Shown: positions 35,576-46,302, counted from the stretch's first letter. The stretch: DNA of 64,000 nucleotides from Fusobacterium perfoetens (GCF_021531475.1 NZ_JADYTX010000001.1:48114-112113); one strand, 5' to 3'. Numbers and translations: made by a program. The notes: generated from the sequence alone by a model not told the origin.

Positions 35576-36490
35576 ATGAGTAGCGAAATATTACTAGCTA
35601 TTGTAATTCTAGGAGTTACAGGGCTAATTATGGGATTATTCTTAGCTTTTGCCTCTAAAAAATTTGAGGTTAAAGTTGATGAAAGGGTAGAAAAAATAAC
35701 TGCTTGCTTACCTGGAGCAAACTGTGGAGGATGTGGATTCCCTGGTTGTGGAGGATATGCAGATGCAGTAGTTAATAAAGGTGCTAAACTTAATATGTGT
35801 GCTCCTGGAGGACCAGCAGTAGCTGAGAAAATAGGAGAAATAATGGGTGTTAAAGTAGAAGCATCTGCTGGAGATAAGATTGTAGCTAAAGTTTTATGTC
35901 AAGGAAATCATGAGAATGTAAATAAAAAATATAATTTCAGAGGAAGTATTAAAACTTGTGCATCAGCTAACATTTATGCTGGTGGAGAAAAATCTTGTCA
36001 ATATGCTTGTCTTGGATTAGGAGATTGTGTAAAAGTATGTCCTGTTAATGCTATTAAAGTAGTTAACGGAGTAGCTCAAATAGATCCAAAAATATGTGTA
36101 GCTTGTGGTGCGTGTCAAACAGCTTGTCCTAAGAATGTAATAGCTATGTTACCTGAAAAAAATATAGTAACAGTAACTTGCTCTTCTAAAGACAAAGGTG
36201 TAGATGCTAAGAAAAATTGTAAAGTTGCTTGTATAGGTTGTGGAATGTGTGCTAAAGCTTGTCCTAAAGGAGCTATCACAGTTGAAAACAATCTTGCAAA
36301 AATAGATCCAGCTAAATGTGTAAACTGTGGTCTATGTGAATTAAAATGTCCAACTCTTGCAATTGTTAATTTAAGACATCCAAGTGGACATGGAGTTAGA
36401 AAACCAAATCCAGCTCCAGCAGCTAAAAAACCAGTAGAAGCTCCAAAAGCTCCTGAAGTTAAAGCTGAAGAAAAAGTAGAAACTAAATAA
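35576..36490 (+). CDS. rnfB: Rnf complex subunit B (ferredoxin-accepting Fe-S protein)
   Basis: A 304-residue protein: an N-terminal membrane helix, the [4Fe-4S] Fes domain ACLPGANCGGCGFPGCGGYA, then ferredoxin-like modules CVKVCPVNAI, CVACGACQTACP, CIGCGMCAKACP and CVNCGLCELKCP. The C-terminal tail is rich in Ala, Pro and Lys. It takes electrons from reduced ferredoxin. The ATG at 35576 follows GGAGG; an earlier TTG lies on that site. A terminator ends the operon. Confidence 0.95.
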   Translation: MSSEILLAIVILGVTGLIMGLFLAFASKKFEVKVDERVEKITACLPGANCGGCGFPGCGGYADAVVNKGAKLNMCAPGGPAVAEKIGEIMGVKVEASAGDKIVAKVLCQGNHENVNKKYNFRGSIKTCASANIYAGGEKSCQYACLGLGDCVKVCPVNAIKVVNGVAQIDPKICVACGACQTACPKNVIAMLPEKNIVTVTCSSKDKGVDAKKNCKVACIGCGMCAKACPKGAITVENNLAKIDPAKCVNCGLCELKCPTLAIVNLRHPSGHGVRKPNPAPAAKKPVEAPKAPEVKAEEKVETK

Positions 36491-36496
36491 TATTTA

Positions 36497-36523
36497 GAGC
36501 AACCTACTTGGTTGCTCTTTTTA
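36497..36523 (+). terminator. Terminator of the rnf operon
   Basis: An 8-bp stem, GAGCAACC with GGTTGCTC, a 5-nt loop and five Ts. The following 36524-36736 stretch is A/T-rich and I see no gene in it. Confidence 0.93.
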
Positions 36524-36736
36524 TATAAAGTATAGTACTTAAAATTTCTAATATTTTTTTGAAAAGAGTTTAGAAAAAAGATTAATTTTAAATTACTAGA
36601 GGGAAAGTATAGAGAAGTTACTAAAATAAATAAAAAGATTGGTGGAAAATACTTTAAAAAATAGTATTCAAAAAAGTGAAAAAAAATCTTACATAAATTT
36701 CTAAAAACTTTCAATAAATATTTTTATTTTATTAGT

Positions 36737-36818
36737 AAAAAAAAACTATAAAAAAAAGCAAAAAAAATTGAAAAAAATTAAAAAAAAGCTTTGCAAATTA
36801 TGGAAAATATGATATAAT
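36737..36818 (+). promoter_or_regulatory. S10 operon promoter with phased A-tracts upstream
   Basis: TTGCAA (36791-36796), a 16-bp spacer and TATAAT (36813-36818). Five runs of 7-9 A at 36737-36787 repeat about every 10 bp right up to the -35, as expected for an UP element and curved DNA that strengthen a promoter. The start would be near 36825, leaving a leader of about 50 nt with a small AAAAGA/TCTTTT hairpin. Confidence 0.85.
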
Positions 36819-36876
36819 TCTTCAGGTGTACAAAAGAGATCATCTTTTAAATTTTAAAAATTAAAGGAGGTGTATA

Positions 36877-37185
36877 ATGGCTAACAAGTTAAGAATCTAT
36901 TTAAAAGCTTACGATCATATGTTATTAGATCAATCAGCTAAAAAAATAGCGGAAGTTGCAGAAAAATCAGGAGCTGAAATAGCTGGACCAATGCCACTAC
37001 CAACAAAGATTAAAAAATACACTGTATTAAGATCAGTACATGTAAACAAAGATTCAAGAGAACAGTTTGAGATGAGAATCCATAGAAGAATGGTTGAAAT
37101 CAAAAACTCTACTCAAAAAACAATATCATCATTAACAGCGGTTAACTTACCAGCTGGTGTTGGAATTGAAATTAAACAAGCGTAA
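36877..37185 (+). CDS. rpsJ: 30S ribosomal protein S10
   Basis: A 102-residue S10 (NusE), also a partner of NusB in antitermination. Typical [19 protein letters not shown] and [18 protein letters not shown] perfect AAAGGAGGTG ribosome site precedes the ATG. First gene of the S10-spc operon. Confidence 0.97.
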   Translation: MANKLRIYLKAYDHMLLDQSAKKIAEVAEKSGAEIAGPMPLPTKIKKYTVLRSVHVNKDSREQFEMRIHRRMVEIKNSTQKTISSLTAVNLPAGVGIEIKQA

Positions 37186-37203
37186 TTAAAAAACACAAAT
37201 GGC

Positions 37204-37352
37204 TGATTCTCGGGTAATTTGAAAATAAGATAAGATTGAACTCAAATTATCCTTACAGAATAATACAAGTTGACGCTTTTTTTAAAGCAAGATCGTGGAA
37301 CCACGAGGTCAAGTTGTCAACCAATATATTATTTGATGGAGGTATGAAACAA
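37204..37352 (+). ncRNA. Structured untranslated RNA between rpsJ and rplC
   Basis: A 167-nt gap that is long for this operon. It folds into an imperfect hairpin (ATTCT-c-GGGTAATTTG, 37206-37221, with CAAATTATCC-ttac-AGAAT, 37243-37261) followed by a branched element closed by GTTGAC (37269-37274) and GTCAAC (37316-37321) that encloses two hairpins (GCTTT/AAAGC and GATCGTG/CACGA-gg-TC). It ends shortly before the rplC ribosome site. A ribosomal-protein autoregulatory leader is inferred; the ligand (L3, L4 or other) is not shown. Confidence 0.6.
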
Positions 37353-37979
37353 ATGTCAGGAATTTTAGGAAAAAAAATCGGAATGACTCAAATCTTTGAA
37401 GATGGAAAGTTCGTTCCAGTAACAGTTGTAGAAGCTGGACCAAACTTTGTTCTACAAAAGAAAACAGTTGAAAATGACGGATATACTGCATTACAACTTG
37501 GTTTCGATGAGAAGAAAGAAAAAAATTCTACTAAACCTATGATGGGAATCTTCAATAAAGTTGGAGTTAAACCATTAAGATTCGTAAAAGAAGTTAAAGT
37601 TGACGCTGTAGACGGTTACGAATTAGGACAAGAAATTAAAGTTGATGTATTAAATGGTGTTGAATATGTAGACATCACTGGAACATCAAAAGGTAAAGGA
37701 ACTTCTGGGGTTATGAAAAGACACGGTTTCGGTGGAAACAGAGCATCTCACGGGGTTTCAAGAAACCACAGACTAGGAGGATCTATAGGACAATCATCTT
37801 GGCCTGGAAAAGTTCTTAAAGGATTAAGAATGGCTGGACAATACGGAAACACTACTGTAACAGTTCAAAACTTAAAAGTAGTTAAATTAGATGTAGAAAA
37901 CAATGTAATCTTAATAAAAGGTGCTGTACCAGGTGCTAAAAATGGTTACCTTGTAGTAAGACCAGCTATAAAGAAATAA
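37353..37979 (+). CDS. rplC: 50S ribosomal protein L3
   Basis: A 208-residue L3 with MSGILGKKIGMTQIF at the start and RHGFGGNRASHGVSRNHRLGG in the central extension. The ATG at 37353 lies 10 nt after GGAGG; the ATG at 37344 is only one base from that site, and earlier starts would run into the structured leader. Confidence 0.95.
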   Translation: MSGILGKKIGMTQIFEDGKFVPVTVVEAGPNFVLQKKTVENDGYTALQLGFDEKKEKNSTKPMMGIFNKVGVKPLRFVKEVKVDAVDGYELGQEIKVDVLNGVEYVDITGTSKGKGTSGVMKRHGFGGNRASHGVSRNHRLGGSIGQSSWPGKVLKGLRMAGQYGNTTVTVQNLKVVKLDVENNVILIKGAVPGAKNGYLVVRPAIKK

Positions 37980-38006
37980 GGTTAGTAGAAGTGAAAGGAG
38001 GAAAAA

Positions 38007-38639
38007 ATGGCAGTTTTAAACATATATAACTTAGCAGGAGCACAAACTGGAACTGTTGAAGTTAAGGACTCTATATTTGGTATCGAACCAAACCAAGTAG
38101 TTCTTCACGAAGTTCTTACTGCAGAACTAGCAGCGGCTAGACAAGGAAGTGCTTGTACTAAGACAAGAGCTATGGTTAGAGGAGGAGGAAGAAAGCCATT
38201 TAAACAAAAAGGTACTGGTAGAGCAAGACAAGGATCAATAAGAGCTCCACATATGGTAGGTGGAGGAGTTACTTTTGGACCTATGCCTAGAAGCTATGAG
38301 AAAAAAGTTAACAAAAAAGTTAGAGTTTTAGCTCTTAAATCAGCACTTTCAGTTAAATGTGCAAACGGAGACATCGTTGTATTAGATGGTGTAGTAGAAA
38401 CTCCAAAAACTAAAACAATAGTTGCATTAACAAAAGAATTAAACGCAACAACAAAACAAATGTTCGTAGTAAACGACTTAACAACAGCAAACGATTACAA
38501 CTTATTCTTAGCTGCAAGAAACTTAGAAAACGCAGTTGTTTTCCAACCAAGTGAATTAGGAATTTACTGGTTATTAAAACAAAATAAAGTAATCATCACT
38601 AAAGAAGCATTAGCTACAATTGAGGAGGTGCTTGGATAG
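38007..38639 (+). CDS. rplD: 50S ribosomal protein L4
   Basis: A 210-residue L4 with the long loop [19 protein letters not shown] that reaches the exit tunnel. In E. coli L4 also represses the S10 operon. AGGAGG precedes the ATG; rplW starts at the next base after its stop. Confidence 0.96.
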   Translation: MAVLNIYNLAGAQTGTVEVKDSIFGIEPNQVVLHEVLTAELAAARQGSACTKTRAMVRGGGRKPFKQKGTGRARQGSIRAPHMVGGGVTFGPMPRSYEKKVNKKVRVLALKSALSVKCANGDIVVLDGVVETPKTKTIVALTKELNATTKQMFVVNDLTTANDYNLFLAARNLENAVVFQPSELGIYWLLKQNKVIITKEALATIEEVLG

Positions 38640-38924
38640 ATGACAGCTTATGATATCATAAGAAAACCTCTAATCACTGAAAAAACTGAGCTTCTAAGAA
38701 GAGAGCACAACAAATATACTTTTGAAGTGAATAGAAAAGCAAACAAAATTGAAATAAAAAAAGCTGTAGAAGAAATATTCAACGTTAAAGTTGCAGAAGT
38801 AGCTACAGTAAATATCAAACCTGTAACAAAAAGACATGGTATGAAATTATACAAAACTCAAGCTAAAAAGAAAGCAATAGTTAAATTAGCTTCAGGAACA
38901 ATTTCTTACTTTAAAGAAGCATAA
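38640..38924 (+). CDS. rplW: 50S ribosomal protein L23
   Basis: A 94-residue L23 (DIIRKPLITEKTE, KYTFEVNRKANKIEIKKAVE), the docking site for trigger factor and SRP at the tunnel exit. Its ribosome site (GGAGGTG) lies inside the end of rplD, showing coupling. Confidence 0.96.
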   Translation: MTAYDIIRKPLITEKTELLRREHNKYTFEVNRKANKIEIKKAVEEIFNVKVAEVATVNIKPVTKRHGMKLYKTQAKKKAIVKLASGTISYFKEA

Positions 38925-38976
38925 TAACGGCTAAAGATAGTTATAGGTCTCATAAAATATTCGGAGGGTTGAAGTA

Positions 38977-39807
38977 ATGGCTATTAAAAAAATGAAACCA
39001 ACAAGTGACGGAGTTAGACACATGTCAAGACTTGTTGTGCCTGAATTAAGTAAAGCAAGACCTGAAAAGTCTTTAACTGTGCCTTTAAAATCTGCATATG
39101 GATTAGATAACTATGGACACAGAACAAACGTTAATAGACAAAAAGGTCACAAAAGATTATATAGAATAATAGATTTCAAAAGAAATAAATTAGATGTACC
39201 AGCAACTGTTAAATCAATTGAATACGATCCAAACAGAACTGCAAACATCGCATTATTATACTACGCAGATGGAGCTAAAGCATACATATTAGCACCTAAA
39301 GGTTTAAAAGTTGGAGACGTTGTAATGAACGGAGCTAACGCTGAAATAAAACCAGGAAATGCGTTAAAATTAAAAGATATGCCAGTTGGAGCACAAATTC
39401 ACAACATCGAGTTACAAGTAGGAAGAGGAGGACAATTAGTTAGATCTGCTGGAACAGCTGCAAGACTTGTTGCAAAAGAAGGAACTTACTGTCACATCGA
39501 ATTACCTTCAGGAGAACTTAGATTAGTACACGGTGAATGTACAGCTACTATTGGTGAAGTAGGAAATGCTGAGCACAACCTAGTTTCAATCGGAAAAGCA
39601 GGAAGAAATAGACTTATGGGAAGAAGACCTCACGTTAGAGGATCTGCAATGAACCCTTGTGATCACCCTCACGGAGGAGGAGAAGGAAAAGCTACTGTAG
39701 GTAGAAAATCACCATTAACTCCTTGGGGAAAACCAGCACTTGGTGTTAAAACAAGAGGTAAAAAAGTATCTGATAAGTTTATCGTAAGAAGAAGAAACGA
39801 GAAGTAA
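38977..39807 (+). CDS. rplB: 50S ribosomal protein L2
   Basis: A 276-residue L2 with GRNNYGHRT-like [20 protein letters not shown] and the peptidyl-transferase-proximal [18 protein letters not shown]. Normal length. GGAGGG ribosome site 7 nt upstream region. Confidence 0.97.
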   Translation: MAIKKMKPTSDGVRHMSRLVVPELSKARPEKSLTVPLKSAYGLDNYGHRTNVNRQKGHKRLYRIIDFKRNKLDVPATVKSIEYDPNRTANIALLYYADGAKAYILAPKGLKVGDVVMNGANAEIKPGNALKLKDMPVGAQIHNIELQVGRGGQLVRSAGTAARLVAKEGTYCHIELPSGELRLVHGECTATIGEVGNAEHNLVSIGKAGRNRLMGRRPHVRGSAMNPCDHPHGGGEGKATVGRKSPLTPWGKPALGVKTRGKKVSDKFIVRRRNEK

Positions 39808-39831
39808 TTTCGAGAGGAGGTAACATAGGTT

Positions 39832-40098
39832 ATGGCAAGATCACTTAGAAAAGGACCTTTTTGTGATCATCACTTAATGAAAAAGGTTGAAGACGCTAAG
39901 GCAACTAATAACTTAAAAGCAGTTATAAAAACTTGGTCAAGAAGATCAACAATATTCCCTAACTTCATAGGATTAACATTTGGAGTTTATAACGGAAAAA
40001 AACATATACCAGTATATGTAACAGAACAAATGGTTGGACATAAATTAGGAGAATTTGCACCTACAAGAACTTACCACGGACATACAAAAGGTAAATAA
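39832..40098 (+). CDS. rpsS: 30S ribosomal protein S19
   Basis: An 88-residue S19: [30 protein letters not shown] and [17 protein letters not shown]. Encoded between L2 and L22 in standard order. Confidence 0.97.
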   Translation: MARSLRKGPFCDHHLMKKVEDAKATNNLKAVIKTWSRRSTIFPNFIGLTFGVYNGKKHIPVYVTEQMVGHKLGEFAPTRTYHGHTKGK

Positions 40099-40160
40099 GA
40101 ATAACTTAGTGGGTATGAAATTATAGATTTATAGATTATAAAAAAGAGGAGGAGAAACTA

Positions 40161-40493
40161 GTGGAAGTAAAAGCAAGTACTAGATTCGTGAGAATGTCTC
40201 CAAGAAAAGCTAGATTAGTAGCTGACTTAGTGAGAGGAAAATCAGCTCTAGAAGCACTAGATATATTAGAATTTACAAATAAAAAAGCAGCTAGAATTAT
40301 AAAGAAAACTTTACAATCAGCAATAGCTAATGCAACACACAATGCAAAACTAGATGATGAAAAATTAGTTATATCTACAATAATGATCAATGATGGACCA
40401 GCTCTTAAGAGAATGAGTCCTAGAGCAATGGGAAGAGCAGATATAATAAGAAAACCAACAGCACACGTTATCGTTGGTGTATCTGAGAAGTAG
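40161..40493 (+). CDS. rplV: 50S ribosomal protein L22
   Basis: A 110-residue L22 with RFVRMSPRKARLVADLVRGK and the tunnel loop KRMSPRAMGRADIIRKPTAH. Starts at GTG after GAGGAGG. Confidence 0.96.
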   Translation: MEVKASTRFVRMSPRKARLVADLVRGKSALEALDILEFTNKKAARIIKKTLQSAIANATHNAKLDDEKLVISTIMINDGPALKRMSPRAMGRADIIRKPTAHVIVGVSEK

Positions 40494-40514
40494 TTTATTA
40501 AGGAGGTTAACACT

Positions 40515-41171
40515 GTGGGACAAAAAGTAGACCCTAGAGGATTAAGACTTGGAATAACAAGATCTTGGGACTCTAACTGGTATGCAGATAAAAAGGAATA
40601 TGTTAAATATTTCCACGAAGATGTAAAAATCAGAGAGTTCGTAAAGAAAAATTATTTCCATGCTGGGATATCAAAAGTTAATATAGAAAGAACATCACCT
40701 TCACAAGTTGTAGTAATAATCCACGCTGCAAAAGCAGGAATTGTTATCGGAAGAAAAGGTGCTGAAATAGAAGAATTAAGAGTAAAATTAGAAGCTTTAA
40801 CTGGTAAAAAAGTATTAGTTAAAGTATTAGAAGTTAAAAACTTCAATAGAGATGCTGTATTAGTAGCAGAAAATATAGCTGGATCAATCGAAAGAAGGGT
40901 AGCTTACAAAAGAGCTGCTAACCAAGCTGTAATGAGAGCTATGAAATCTGGAGCAAAAGGAATCAAAGTTATGATTTCTGGAAGATTAAATGGTGCAGAA
41001 ATCGCCAGAGCTGAATGGATGGTTGAAGGAAAAGTTCCTTTACATACATTAAGAGCTGACATCGATTATGCAACTGCAACAGCTCATACTACATACGGAG
41101 CATTAGGAATAAAAGTATGGATATTTAACGGAGAAGTACTTCCTACTAAGAAAGAAGGAGGGGAAGCGTAA
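40515..41171 (+). CDS. rpsC: 30S ribosomal protein S3
   Basis: A 218-residue S3 with a KH domain ([12 protein letters not shown]) and the C-terminal [27 protein letters not shown] start after AAGGAGG. Together with S4 and S5 it lines the mRNA entry. Confidence 0.97.
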   Translation: MGQKVDPRGLRLGITRSWDSNWYADKKEYVKYFHEDVKIREFVKKNYFHAGISKVNIERTSPSQVVVIIHAAKAGIVIGRKGAEIEELRVKLEALTGKKVLVKVLEVKNFNRDAVLVAENIAGSIERRVAYKRAANQAVMRAMKSGAKGIKVMISGRLNGAEIARAEWMVEGKVPLHTLRADIDYATATAHTTYGALGIKVWIFNGEVLPTKKEGGEA

Positions 41172-41173
41172 TT

Positions 41174-41596
41174 ATGTTAATGCCTAAAAGAACAAAACAT
41201 AGAAAAATGTTTAGAGGAAGAATGAAAGGTTCTGCTCAAAGAGGAAACACTGTAGCATTTGGAGATTACGGATTACAAGCTTTAGAACCTGCTTGGATAA
41301 CAAACAGACAAATCGAAGCATGTAGAGTTGGAATCAACAGAACATTCAAAAGAGAAGGAAAAACATTTATAAGAATATTCCCAGATAAACCAATCACATC
41401 TAGACCAGCTGGAGTGAGAATGGGAAAAGGTAAAGGAGCAGTTGAAGGTTGGGTTTGCGTTGTTAAACCTGGAAGAGTAATGTTTGAAGTTTCTGGAGTA
41501 TCAGAAGAATTAGCATTAGCAGCTTTAAGAAAAGCTTCTATGAAATTACCTATTAGATGTAAAATAGTTAAGAAAGAGAATGGCGGTGAGAATTAA
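41174..41596 (+). CDS. rplP: 50S ribosomal protein L16
   Basis: A 140-residue L16 opening [11 protein letters not shown], the usual L16 start, so the first ATG is kept. Its stop overlaps the rpmC start by one base (TAATG). Confidence 0.96.
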   Translation: MLMPKRTKHRKMFRGRMKGSAQRGNTVAFGDYGLQALEPAWITNRQIEACRVGINRTFKREGKTFIRIFPDKPITSRPAGVRMGKGKGAVEGWVCVVKPGRVMFEVSGVSEELALAALRKASMKLPIRCKIVKKENGGEN

Positions 41597-41778
41597 TGAA
41601 AGCTAAAGATCTAAGAGAAATGTCTAGCGAAGACTTAGTAGTTAAGTGTAAAGAACTTAAAGAAGAATTATTCAATCTAAAATTTCAACTTTCATTAGGA
41701 CAATTAACTAACACTGCTAGAATCAGAGAAGTTAGAAGAGAAATTGCTAGAATGAATACAATTTTAAATGAAAGATAA
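41596..41778 (+). CDS. rpmC: 50S ribosomal protein L29
   Basis: A 60-residue two-helix L29 with [19 protein letters not shown] and [16 protein letters not shown]. Coupled to rplP. Confidence 0.95.
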   Translation: MKAKDLREMSSEDLVVKCKELKEELFNLKFQLSLGQLTNTARIREVRREIARMNTILNER

Positions 41779-41820
41779 GATTTTTAAATAGATAATTCTT
41801 GGAAATAGGAGGTCAAAACC

Positions 41821-42072
41821 TTGAGAAACGATAGAAAAGTAAGAGAAGGTGTAGTTGTTTCTGACAAAATGGACAAAACAATAGTTGTTTCAATAGCTAC
41901 TATGGTTTTACACCCAATATACAAAAAAAGAGTTAAGAAAACAACAAAATTTAAAGCTCACGATGAGAACAATGTAGCTCAAGTTGGTGATAGAGTAAGA
42001 ATAATGGAAACTAGACCATTATCTAGAGATAAAAGATGGAGATTAGTTGAAGTTTTAGAAAGAGCAAAATAA
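41821..42072 (+). CDS. rpsQ: 30S ribosomal protein S17
   Basis: An 83-residue S17 ([36 protein letters not shown]). TTG start after GGAGGT. Confidence 0.96.
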   Translation: MRNDRKVREGVVVSDKMDKTIVVSIATMVLHPIYKKRVKKTTKFKAHDENNVAQVGDRVRIMETRPLSRDKRWRLVEVLERAK

Positions 42073-42101
42073 TCCAATAATTTTGGAAGGAGGATATTTT
42101 A

Positions 42102-42470
42102 ATGGTACAACAACAAACTATCCTTAATGTTGCAGACAACTCAGGTGCTAAAAAGATAATGGTTATCAGAGTACTTGGTGGAACTAAAAAAAGATTTGGA
42201 AGAATCGGAGACATAGTTGTAGCATCAGTAAAGGAAGCAATACCTGGTGGTAACGTTAAAAAAGGTGACGTAGTTAAAGCTGTCATCGTTAGAACAAGAA
42301 AAGAATCAAGAAGAGAAGACGGATCATATATAAAATTTGATGATAACGCAGGAGTTATAATCAACAACAACAATGAACCAAAAGCAACAAGAATTTTCGG
42401 ACCTGTTGCAAGAGAATTAAGAGCTAAAAACTTTATGAAAATAGTATCTCTTGCTCCAGAAGTAATATAG
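42102..42470 (+). CDS. rplN: 50S ribosomal protein L14
   Basis: A 122-residue L14 with [21 protein letters not shown] and [18 protein letters not shown] upstream. Confidence 0.97.
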   Translation: MVQQQTILNVADNSGAKKIMVIRVLGGTKKRFGRIGDIVVASVKEAIPGGNVKKGDVVKAVIVRTRKESRREDGSYIKFDDNAGVIINNNNEPKATRIFGPVARELRAKNFMKIVSLAPEVI

Positions 42471-42486
42471 AGAGGAGGCTAATACT

Positions 42487-42828
42487 GTGGCTAAACCTAA
42501 AGTGAAATTTGTTCCAGCATCATTACACGTAAAAACTGGAGATACAGTTTATGTAATATCTGGTAAAGATAAAGGAAAAACAGGAAAAGTGTTAAAAGTA
42601 TTCCCTAAAAAAGGAAAAGTAGTAGTTGAGGGAGTAAATATAGTTACTAAGAACTTAAAACCATCTCAAGTAAACCCACAAGGTGGAGTTGTAACTAAAC
42701 CTGCTCCATTATTCTCATCAAAAGTTATGTTATTTGATGCGAAAGCAGGAAAACCAACAAGAGTTGGATATAAAGTTGTAGATGGAAAAAAAGTTAGATA
42801 CTCAAAAGTGTCTGGTGAAGTTCTATAA
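42487..42828 (+). CDS. rplX: 50S ribosomal protein L24
   Basis: A 113-residue L24 with the KOW motif [20 protein letters not shown]; an assembly initiator of the 50S. GTG start after AGAGGAGG. Confidence 0.96.
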   Translation: MAKPKVKFVPASLHVKTGDTVYVISGKDKGKTGKVLKVFPKKGKVVVEGVNIVTKNLKPSQVNPQGGVVTKPAPLFSSKVMLFDAKAGKPTRVGYKVVDGKKVRYSKVSGEVL

Positions 42829-42846
42829 GAAGGGAGGATATCGTAA

Positions 42847-43398
42847 GTGTCTAAATATGTTTCTAGATATCATAAATTATTTGATGAAGTAATCAAAGAA
42901 AATTTAATGAAAGAGTTAGCATTACAAAACATAATGGAATGCCCTACTCTAGAGAAAATAGTAGTAAATATGGGAGTTGGAGAAGCAACTCAAAACGCTA
43001 AATTAATGGACGCAGCAATGAATGATTTAGCAATCATAACTGGACAAAAACCAGTTGAAAGAAGAGCTAAAAAATCAGAAGCTGGATTTAAATTAAGAGA
43101 AAACCAAGCAATCGGTGCAAAAGTTACTTTAAGAAAGGAAAGAATGTATGACTTCCTTGATAGATTAATAAACGTTGTACTTCCAAGAGTTAGAGACTTT
43201 GAAGGAGTTCCTACAAATTCTTTTGACGGAAGAGGAAATTACTCTTTAGGATTAAGAGATCAATTAGTTTTCCCTGAAATCGAATTTGATAAAGTTGATA
43301 AATTACAAGGTATGTCTATCACAATAGTATCTTCTGCTAAAACTGATGAAGAAGGAAGAGCTTTACTTAAGGCTTTCGGAATGCCTTTTAAAAAGTAA
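42847..43398 (+). CDS. rplE: 50S ribosomal protein L5
   Basis: A 183-residue L5 with [28 protein letters not shown] and FPEIEFDKV; binds 5S rRNA. GTG start after GGGAGG. Confidence 0.97.
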   Translation: MSKYVSRYHKLFDEVIKENLMKELALQNIMECPTLEKIVVNMGVGEATQNAKLMDAAMNDLAIITGQKPVERRAKKSEAGFKLRENQAIGAKVTLRKERMYDFLDRLINVVLPRVRDFEGVPTNSFDGRGNYSLGLRDQLVFPEIEFDKVDKLQGMSITIVSSAKTDEEGRALLKAFGMPFKK

Positions 43399-43417
43399 TT
43401 GGTAAGGAGGATAAGGA

Positions 43418-43705
43418 ATGGCTAAAAAGTCAATGATCGCTAGAGATGTTAAAAGAGCGGCACTATGTGATAAATACGCAGCTAAAAGAGCTGAATTAAA
43501 GAAAAGAGTGCTAGAAGGAGATACTGAAGCAATGTTTGAATTAAACAAATTACCAGTAAACTCTTCAGCTGTTAGACAAAAAAATAGATGTCAAATCGAT
43601 GGAAGACCAAGAGGATTCATGAGAGAATTCGGAATTTCAAGAGTTAAATTTAGACAATTAGCAGGTGCAGGATTAATTCCTGGTGTTAAAAAATCATCTT
43701 GGTAA
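43418..43705 (+). CDS. rpsN: 30S ribosomal protein S14, zinc-free long form
   Basis: A 95-residue S14 of the long class without the CxxC pairs of the short zinc form; [16 protein letters not shown] [21 protein letters not shown] is present. Located between L5 and S8 as usual. Confidence 0.96.
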   Translation: MAKKSMIARDVKRAALCDKYAAKRAELKKRVLEGDTEAMFELNKLPVNSSAVRQKNRCQIDGRPRGFMREFGISRVKFRQLAGAGLIPGVKKSSW

Positions 43706-43741
43706 AATTTAGACCATTGATAAGGAAGGAGGATTAACTAA

Positions 43742-44137
43742 ATGTTTTTAACAGATCCAATCGCAGATATGTTAACAAGAATCAGAAATGCTAACTCAGT
43801 TATGCACGAAAAAGTTGATGTTCCATACTCTAACTTAAAACTTACATTAGCTAAGATTTTAAAAGACGAAGGATATATCGCAAACTACAAAGTTATAACT
43901 GATGAAAATATAAAAAATATAAGAATATACTTAAAATACGAAGGAAAAGAAAGAGTAATTAAAGGATTAAAAAGAATATCTAAACCAGGTAGAAGAGTAT
44001 ACGCTCAAGTAGATGAATTACCTAGAGTTCTTTCAGGTTTAGGAATTGCAATCGTATCTACTTCAAAAGGAATTGTTACTGATAGAGTAGCAAGAAAAGA
44101 GAATGTAGGTGGAGAAATCCTTGCATTCGTATGGTAA
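43742..44137 (+). CDS. rpsH: 30S ribosomal protein S8
   Basis: A 131-residue S8: [27 protein letters not shown] and [22 protein letters not shown]. In E. coli S8 is the feedback repressor of the spc operon. Confidence 0.97.
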   Translation: MFLTDPIADMLTRIRNANSVMHEKVDVPYSNLKLTLAKILKDEGYIANYKVITDENIKNIRIYLKYEGKERVIKGLKRISKPGRRVYAQVDELPRVLSGLGIAIVSTSKGIVTDRVARKENVGGEILAFVW

Positions 44138-44159
44138 TTAAACTAGGAGGTGTCCATTA

Positions 44160-44693
44160 ATGTCAAGAATAGGTAAGAAACCTATAGTGGTACCTGCTGG
44201 GGTTACAGTTACAGTAGAAGGAAACAAAGCTACTGTAAAAGGACCTAAAGGTACTTTAGTAAAAGAATTCAATAAAGATATAACAATTAGATTAGAAGGA
44301 AACGAAATCATCGTTGAAAGACCAAACGATGAAATTGAAATGAGAGCTTTACACGGAACTACAAGAGCTTTACTACACAACATGGTTGTTGGAGTAAGCG
44401 AAGGATTTAAAAAAGTTTTAAATCTAGTAGGGGTTGGATATAGAGCAGCAGTTCAAGGAAAAGGATTAGAATTATCTTTAGGATATTCACATCCAGTTAA
44501 AATAGATCCAGTTGAAAATATAACTTTCGCAGTAGAAAAAAATACAACTATAATAGTTGAAGGAATTGAAAAAGATGTAGTTGGACAAGTAGCAGCTAAC
44601 ATCAGATCAAAAAGAGCTCCAGAGCCTTATAAAGGAAAAGGAGTTAAATATGCTGATGAAGTTATCAGAAGAAAAGAAGGTAAGAAATCATAG
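44160..44693 (+). CDS. rplF: 50S ribosomal protein L6
   Basis: A 177-residue L6 with [29 protein letters not shown] and the C-terminal [21 protein letters not shown] upstream. Confidence 0.97.
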   Translation: MSRIGKKPIVVPAGVTVTVEGNKATVKGPKGTLVKEFNKDITIRLEGNEIIVERPNDEIEMRALHGTTRALLHNMVVGVSEGFKKVLNLVGVGYRAAVQGKGLELSLGYSHPVKIDPVENITFAVEKNTTIIVEGIEKDVVGQVAANIRSKRAPEPYKGKGVKYADEVIRRKEGKKS

Positions 44694-44721
44694 GATATAG
44701 CTCAAAAAGGAGGTAAGTGAG

Positions 44722-45090
44722 TTGTTTAAGAAAGTAGATAGACAAGCTGTTAGAGAAAGAAAACACTTATCAATCAGAAACAAAATTTCTGGTACAGCAG
44801 AAAGACCAAGACTTTCTATATATAGATCAAACACTAACATGTTTGCTCAATTAGTAGATGACGTTAATGGAGTAACTTTAGTTTCTGCATCAACTATAGA
44901 TAAAGAATTAAAAGGAACATTAGCAAACGGTGGAAACATAGAAGCAGCTAAAGCAGTAGGAAAATTATTAGCTGAAAGAGCTGTAGCAAAAAATATAAAA
45001 GAAATCGTATTCGATAGATCAGGATATGTATATACAGGAAGAGTATCTGCACTTGCTGAAGCAGCAAGAGAAAACGGATTAAGCTTCTAA
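44722..45090 (+). CDS. rplR: 50S ribosomal protein L18
   Basis: A 122-residue L18 ([42 protein letters not shown]) that binds 5S rRNA. TTG start after AAAGGAGG. Confidence 0.96.
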   Translation: MFKKVDRQAVRERKHLSIRNKISGTAERPRLSIYRSNTNMFAQLVDDVNGVTLVSASTIDKELKGTLANGGNIEAAKAVGKLLAERAVAKNIKEIVFDRSGYVYTGRVSALAEAARENGLSF

Positions 45091-45114
45091 TTTTATTAGA
45101 GAGGAGGACTTCAC

Positions 45115-45621
45115 TTGTCTAAGGTTATAGAAAATAGAGAAGAAAAAGAATTTGAAGAAAAACTATTAAAAATTTCTAGAGTTTCTAAGACAACTAAAGG
45201 GGGAAGAACAATATCTTTCTCAGTTCTAGCTGCTGTTGGAAACAAAGAAGGAAAAATAGGAATTGGATTAGGAAAAGCAAATGGTGTACCAGATGCTATA
45301 AGAAAGGCTGTAGCTGCTGCTAAGAAAAATATGATAAATGTTTCTCTTAAAGGTAGAACTATACCTCATGAAATAGAAGGAAGATGGGGAGCAACAACTA
45401 TATGGATGTCACCTGCATATGAAGGAACTGGAGTTATTTCTGGATCTTCTTGTAGAGAAATCCTTGAATTAGTTGGAGTTCATAACATATTAACAAAAAT
45501 CAAAGGTTCTAAAAATAAACATAACGTTGCTAGAGCAACTATTGAAGGTTTAAGATTATTAAGAACTGCTGAAGAAGTAGCAGCTTTAAGAGGAAAAACT
45601 GTTAAGGAAATCTTAAGCTAG
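45115..45621 (+). CDS. rpsE: 30S ribosomal protein S5
   Basis: A 168-residue S5 with GRTISFSVLAAVGNKEGKIG and SGSSCREILELVGVHNILTK; TTG start after GAGAGGAGG. Confidence 0.97.
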   Translation: MSKVIENREEKEFEEKLLKISRVSKTTKGGRTISFSVLAAVGNKEGKIGIGLGKANGVPDAIRKAVAAAKKNMINVSLKGRTIPHEIEGRWGATTIWMSPAYEGTGVISGSSCREILELVGVHNILTKIKGSKNKHNVARATIEGLRLLRTAEEVAALRGKTVKEILS

Positions 45622-45636
45622 GAGGTTTAGAGAAGA

Positions 45637-45819
45637 ATGGCAAAGGTTAGAATAAGACTTGCAAAAAGTATAATAGGGAGAAAGCCTAACCATATAGCAA
45701 CTGTAAAGTCGCTAGGGCTTAAGAAAATGAATAGTGTAGTAGAACACGAACTTACTCCTGAAATTAAAGGGAAAATAGCATTAGTTTCTTACTTACTAGA
45801 TGTAGAGGAGGTGCAATAA
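45637..45819 (+). CDS. rpmD: 50S ribosomal protein L30
   Basis: A 60-residue L30 ([28 protein letters not shown], shown in part as [18 protein letters not shown]). Its ribosome site overlaps the end of rpsE. Confidence 0.95.
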   Translation: MAKVRIRLAKSIIGRKPNHIATVKSLGLKKMNSVVEHELTPEIKGKIALVSYLLDVEEVQ

Positions 45820-45822
45820 TCA

Positions 45823-46302
45823 ATGAAATTAAACGAATTACAACCTTCTGTACCTAGAAAAGCTAGAAAAAGAGTTGGAAGAGGAGAATCTTCAGGATGG
45901 GGAAAAACTTGTGGTAAAGGAAGCAACGGACAAAAATCAAGATCTGGAGCTGGATTAAAACCTGGTTTTGAAGGTGGGCAAATGCCTATCATCAGAAGAA
46001 CTCCAAAAAGAGGATTCAGTAACTATCCATTCAAAAAAGAATATGCTATCATTAATTTAGATACATTAAATAGATTTGAAGAAGGAACAGTAGTAACTCC
46101 TGAAATCTTATTAGAAACTGGATTAGTTAAAAAATTATATGACGGAGTTAAAGTTTTAGGAAACGGAGCTTTAGATAAAAAAGTATCTGTAGAAGCTCAC
46201 AAAGTTTCTAAATCTGCTCAAAAAGCTATTGAAGAAAAAGGTGGAACAGTAGAAATCATCGAAGTTAAAACTTTTGCTGATGTAGCAAAAAACAATAAAT
46301 AG
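45823..46302 (+). CDS. rplO: 50S ribosomal protein L15
   Basis: A 159-residue L15 with [21 protein letters not shown] and [25 protein letters not shown] in the end of rpmD; only 3 bp between the genes. Confidence 0.96.
   Translation: MKLNELQPSVPRKARKRVGRGESSGWGKTCGKGSNGQKSRSGAGLKPGFEGGQMPIIRRTPKRGFSNYPFKKEYAIINLDTLNRFEEGTVVTPEILLETGLVKKLYDGVKVLGNGALDKKVSVEAHKVSKSAQKAIEEKGGTVEIIEVKTFADVAKNNK

Noticed and set aside
36115..36714. 199-residue minus-strand frame after rnfB
   Set aside because: It overlaps rnfB and its terminator, has low-complexity content and no ribosome site.
37236..37352. N-terminal extension of L3
   Set aside because: It would translate the structured leader; no L3 has such an extension, and the GGAGG fits the ATG at 37353.
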